NCBI GenBank assembly: GCA_049602715.1
Contig: JBMYRX010000069.1
Span: 1 to 8,713 of the forward strand
Direction of reading: 5' to 3'
Source: GCA-2697345 sp049602715
GTDB lineage: Bacteria; Pseudomonadota; Alphaproteobacteria; Rhodobacterales; Rhodobacteraceae
DNA: 8,713 nucleotides
In this document: positions 6,224 through 8,713 of the stretch, in pieces
How positions within the stretch are numbered: position 1 is the first letter of the stretch
Layout: each line of letters begins with the position of its first letter
Notes under the pieces: model-generated
What the model saw: the letters and a program-made list of their open reading frames with translations, nothing else
Told to the model about the DNA's origin: nothing
Database searches by the model: none
Made by a program: the position numbers and the translations under genes

Positions 6224-6230
6224 GTAATTT

Positions 6231-7745
6231 ATGCTTTTACTGCCAACTTTAGAAAAGTTCTCAGAAGAATATGCGCAGAATAAAAACCAAGTCATATATT
6301 CGCGTTTAGCGGCAGATCTTGATACCCCAGTATCTTTGTTACTAAAATTGACTCAGGCAGCCACAAATAGCTTCGTACTTGAGTCAGTGACTGGGGGTGA
6401 GGTCAGAGGAAGATACTCGATAATTGGCATGGCTCCAGATTTGATTTGGCGCTGTAAGAATGGAAAATCTGATCTAAACCGACAGATTAAAAAGAATCAG
6501 AAAAGTTTCGAAATAACTAAGGAGAAACCACTAGAGTCCTTAAGGAACCTTCTTCATGAAAGCAGAATAGAAATACCTGATGGGTTACCTTCATCCTGTG
6601 CTGGGCTTTTTGGGTACCTCGGTTACGAAATGATAAAACTCGTAGAGAAAATACCGGATGATTTACCGGACCCCCTGAATGTCCCCGACTCTATTTTAAT
6701 GCGGCCGTCTGTTATAGTAGTGTTGGACGGAGTGAAAGGTGAGGTAGTGGTTGTTAGTCCTGGGTGGCATTCAAACACTTTGACCGCTGATGAAGTTTAT
6801 GATCTTGCATGCACTTCAGTAAAAGAAACGATAAAAACTCTGGAAAACTCTATACTTTCCGAATCCCGGAAGCTTTCAAAAAGTGATGGAAATGCAAAAC
6901 CAGTCTCAAACTTTACTAGGTCTGAGTACATGGAGGCGGTCAATAAGGCAAAAGACTATATCAAAGCAGGAGATGTTTTTCAGGTTGTACCATCTCAACG
7001 ATGGACACAGGAATTTTCCTATCCTCCATTTTCTTTATATCGGTCTTTGAGGCGAACTAACCCTTCTCCATTTATGTTTTATTTTAACATGGGAGAGTTT
7101 CAAATTATTGGGGCTAGCCCCGAAATACTTGTTAGGGTTTTTGGAAATGAGATTACCATAAGACCAATTGCTGGCACACGCCCGAGAGGTAGAACAGCAA
7201 AAGAAGATTATGAATATGAACAAGATCTTTTATCTGATCCAAAAGAGTTAGCCGAACATTTAATGTTGCTTGACTTAGGTAGGAATGACGTAGGAAAAGT
7301 TGCACAATTTGGAACCGTAAAACCAACAGAAAAATTTATCATCGAAAAATATAGCCATGTAATGCACATAGTGTCAAATGTAATTGGAACTCTAAAAGAT
7401 GGTGAAGATGCGTTATCGGCGCTTTTAGCTGGCCTACCGGCTGGAACCGTTTCTGGCGCCCCCAAAGTCCGTGCGATGGAAATTATAAATGAGCTCGAGC
7501 CTGAAAAACGAGGAATATACGGCGGCGGATGTGGTTATTTTTCGTCGAATGGCGATATGGATATGTGTATTGCTCTGAGAACCGCGATTATAAAAGATAA
7601 AAAATTATATATTCAAGCTGGTGGAGGAGTAGTATTTGATAGCGACGCTGCAGCTGAATTTGACGAGAGTGTAAATAAATCTAAAGCTATCAGTTCAGCG
7701 GCAAGCCAAGCAAAAATGTTTACAAGTGGGGATGATGCTAGTTAA
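6231..7745 (+). CDS. trpE: anthranilate synthase component I
   Basis: TrpE converts chorismate to anthranilate, using ammonia delivered by TrpG, as the first committed step of tryptophan synthesis. The 504-residue protein has the N-terminal regulatory region with LES (50-52), equivalent to the LLES motif where tryptophan binds for feedback inhibition. It then has the chorismate-binding domain: SRWTQEF-type entry (255-262), PSPFMFYF (278-285), IGASPEILVR (293-302), RPIAGTRPRG (311-320), EHLMLLDLGRND (342-353), HVMHIVSNV (376-384), PAGTVSGAPKVRAMEII (403-419) and IQAGGGVVFDS (461-471). GTVSGAPK favours TrpE over PabB, which typically has a GSITGAPK form. It is not fused to the glutamine amidotransferase, unlike the TrpE(G) of rhizobia. 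The ATG lies 7 bp after the ppiD stop, with AGG overlapping that stop, so no room exists for a leader peptide here. Confidence 0.97.
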   Translation: MLLLPTLEKFSEEYAQNKNQVIYSRLAADLDTPVSLLLKLTQAATNSFVLESVTGGEVRGRYSIIGMAPDLIWRCKNGKSDLNRQIKKNQKSFEITKEKPLESLRNLLHESRIEIPDGLPSSCAGLFGYLGYEMIKLVEKIPDDLPDPLNVPDSILMRPSVIVVLDGVKGEVVVVSPGWHSNTLTADEVYDLACTSVKETIKTLENSILSESRKLSKSDGNAKPVSNFTRSEYMEAVNKAKDYIKAGDVFQVVPSQRWTQEFSYPPFSLYRSLRRTNPSPFMFYFNMGEFQIIGASPEILVRVFGNEITIRPIAGTRPRGRTAKEDYEYEQDLLSDPKELAEHLMLLDLGRNDVGKVAQFGTVKPTEKFIIEKYSHVMHIVSNVIGTLKDGEDALSALLAGLPAGTVSGAPKVRAMEIINELEPEKRGIYGGGCGYFSSNGDMDMCIALRTAIIKDKKLYIQAGGGVVFDSDAAAEFDESVNKSKAISSAASQAKMFTSGDDAS

Positions 7746-7785
7746 ACAAGAAATATACTTTTAAAGTAACTAATAAATCCGCAGT

Positions 7786-7792
7786 GGAGTGG
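7786..7792 (+). promoter_or_regulatory. ribosome binding site of trpG
   Basis: GGAGTGG lies 4 bases before the trpG ATG, one of the better Shine-Dalgarno matches in the window. The 51-bp trpE-trpG gap otherwise contains no start codon, hairpin or promoter I can defend. Confidence 0.6.
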
Positions 7793-7796
7793 CTTA

Positions 7797-8387
7797 ATGA
7801 TTGTGATGATAGACAACTATGACAGTTTTACTTACAACCTAGTTCAGTATCTTGGGGAATTAGGGCATGAGGCAAAGGTTATTAGGAACGACTCATTAAG
7901 CGTAAGCGCAGTACTAGATTTAAATCCATCTGGGGTATTAATAGGGCCTGGTCCTTGCACACCTGACGATGCGGGTATCTGTGTTAATTTAATCAAACAA
8001 ATTTCAAAAACTAATATACCTTTACTTGGTATTTGTCTTGGCCATCAATCTATAGCTCAAGCATTTGGAGGTCTAATAATACAACATACTGAAATATCAC
8101 ATGGTAAAATAGCTGAAATTCATCATGAAAAGACTGATATATTTGCGGGTATTAACTCTCCTTTTAACGCAACAAGATATCACTCTTTAGTAGTTTCAAA
8201 AAATGACTTTCCAGGTAACTTTTTATCAATAACAGCGTCCCTACCTGATGGAACAATCATGGCAGTTAAGCATAAACAAAAAAGTATTTTTGGGCTGCAG
8301 TTTCACCCAGAAAGTATTGCATCAGAAAATGGGTATGAAATATTAAACAATTTTATTGATATAGTAGAAGGTGAAAAAAATGAGTAA
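7797..8387 (+). CDS. trpG: anthranilate synthase component II, glutamine amidotransferase
   Basis: TrpG hydrolyses glutamine and passes ammonia to TrpE. The 196-residue protein is a class I (triad) amidotransferase of normal length. It begins with MIVMIDNYDSFTYNLVQYL and has the oxyanion/loop motif GPGPCTPDDAGI (50-61). The nucleophile is Cys80 in LLGICLGHQSIAQAFGG, and the HGK (102-104) and TRYHSLVV (126-133) motifs are present. His170 and Glu172 in FGLQFHPES complete the triad. Such proteins often also serve PabB in folate synthesis; no separate pabA is visible here, so dual use is possible. It follows trpE by 51 bp and overlaps trpD by 8 nt (ATGAGTAA). Confidence 0.97.
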   Translation: MIVMIDNYDSFTYNLVQYLGELGHEAKVIRNDSLSVSAVLDLNPSGVLIGPGPCTPDDAGICVNLIKQISKTNIPLLGICLGHQSIAQAFGGLIIQHTEISHGKIAEIHHEKTDIFAGINSPFNATRYHSLVVSKNDFPGNFLSITASLPDGTIMAVKHKQKSIFGLQFHPESIASENGYEILNNFIDIVEGEKNE

Positions 8388-8713
8388 TATAATTAAATCT
8401 CTTTTACCTAAAGCAATTTTAGAACCATTGTCTCAATCTGAAGCCAAAGATGCGTTCGACTCACTATTCAGAGGTGAATCCTCTAATGCACAGACTGCAG
8501 GATTTTTGATAGCTCTTAGAGCAAGAGGTGAGAGCTTAGAAGAATACTTAGCAGCAACTGAGGCAATGCGAGCAAAGGCTACACCTGTAATTGCCCCCTC
8601 CGACGCAATTGATATTGTGGGTACCGGTGGAGACGGTAAAGGAACCTTGAACATCTCGACTGCTGCAGCGTTTGTTGTTGCGGGAGCAGGTGTTCCAGTC
8701 GCAAAACACGGAA
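8380..8713 (+). CDS. trpD: anthranilate phosphoribosyltransferase, 5' part only
   Basis: The first 111 codons are present; the gene runs off the window end. TrpD joins anthranilate to PRPP, giving N-(5-phosphoribosyl)-anthranilate, the second dedicated step of tryptophan synthesis. The visible part has the N-terminal helical domain, with FRGESSNAQTAGFLIALRARGES (30-52). The family's PRPP/anthranilate loop follows, DIVGTGGDGKGTLNISTAAAF (78-98), and then GVPVAKHG, where the next residues would be the conserved NR. The ATG at 8380 overlaps the trpG stop by 8 nt, with GAAGG about 10 bases upstream inside trpG, so translation is likely coupled. In related bacteria trpC usually comes next, but that is beyond the window. 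Confidence 0.96.
   Translation, partial: MSNIIKSLLPKAILEPLSQSEAKDAFDSLFRGESSNAQTAGFLIALRARGESLEEYLAATEAMRAKATPVIAPSDAIDIVGTGGDGKGTLNISTAAAFVVAGAGVPVAKHG

Noticed and set aside
7208..7465. Open frames on the minus strand inside trpE, fabI-gpt, ppiD and trpD
   Set aside because: All lie opposite strongly conserved coding sequence, lack supporting start signals and resemble no family.

Overview
The window looks like ordinary chromosomal housekeeping DNA from an AT-rich alphaproteobacterium, probably a small-genome marine type. This is inferred from three things. The FabI and class I aminotransferase sequences read as alphaproteobacterial. fabI and pdxH stand next to each other and diverge, and a SurA/PpiD-like gene runs straight into trpE-trpG-trpD; both layouts are familiar in that class. 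Intergenic DNA is very A/T rich with long homopolymer runs. I cannot name the genus from sequence alone.

Layout. Positions 1-366 hold no gene I can support; they are rich in T and A tracts, some spaced at about one or two helical turns. A leftward unit follows: pdxH (1057-1662), a secreted DUF192 protein (503-985) and a complete tRNA-Pro(UGG) with encoded CCA (367-443), all on the minus strand. A 132-bp divergent region (1663-1794) separates pdxH from a rightward run that continues to the window end: fabI (1795-2601), gpt (2598-3098), a PLP aminotransferase (3128-4312), a membrane-anchored PpiD/SurA-like foldase (4376-6223), trpE (6231-7745), trpG (7797-8387) and the first 111 codons of trpD (from 8380, cut by the window end).

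The rightward genes are tightly packed: fabI/gpt overlap by 4 nt, ppiD/trpE are 7 nt apart, and trpG/trpD overlap by 8 nt. One or a few polycistronic transcripts are likely. The trp genes make anthranilate from chorismate plus glutamine (TrpE and TrpG as separate subunits) and then attach phosphoribosyl (TrpD). No Trp-rich leader peptide or attenuator precedes trpE. Gpt also uses PRPP, for purine salvage; FabI finishes each fatty-acid elongation cycle; PdxH makes the PLP that the neighbouring aminotransferase needs.

I found no mobile element, CRISPR array, phage gene or unknown multi-gene system. The best second-look items are sequence-level: a perfect 11-bp hairpin inside the aminotransferase gene, a second long dyad inside ppiD, the phased T-tracts at the left end, a Thr where FabI normally has a cofactor-loop Pro, and the apparent loss of parvulin catalytic residues in the PpiD-like protein.
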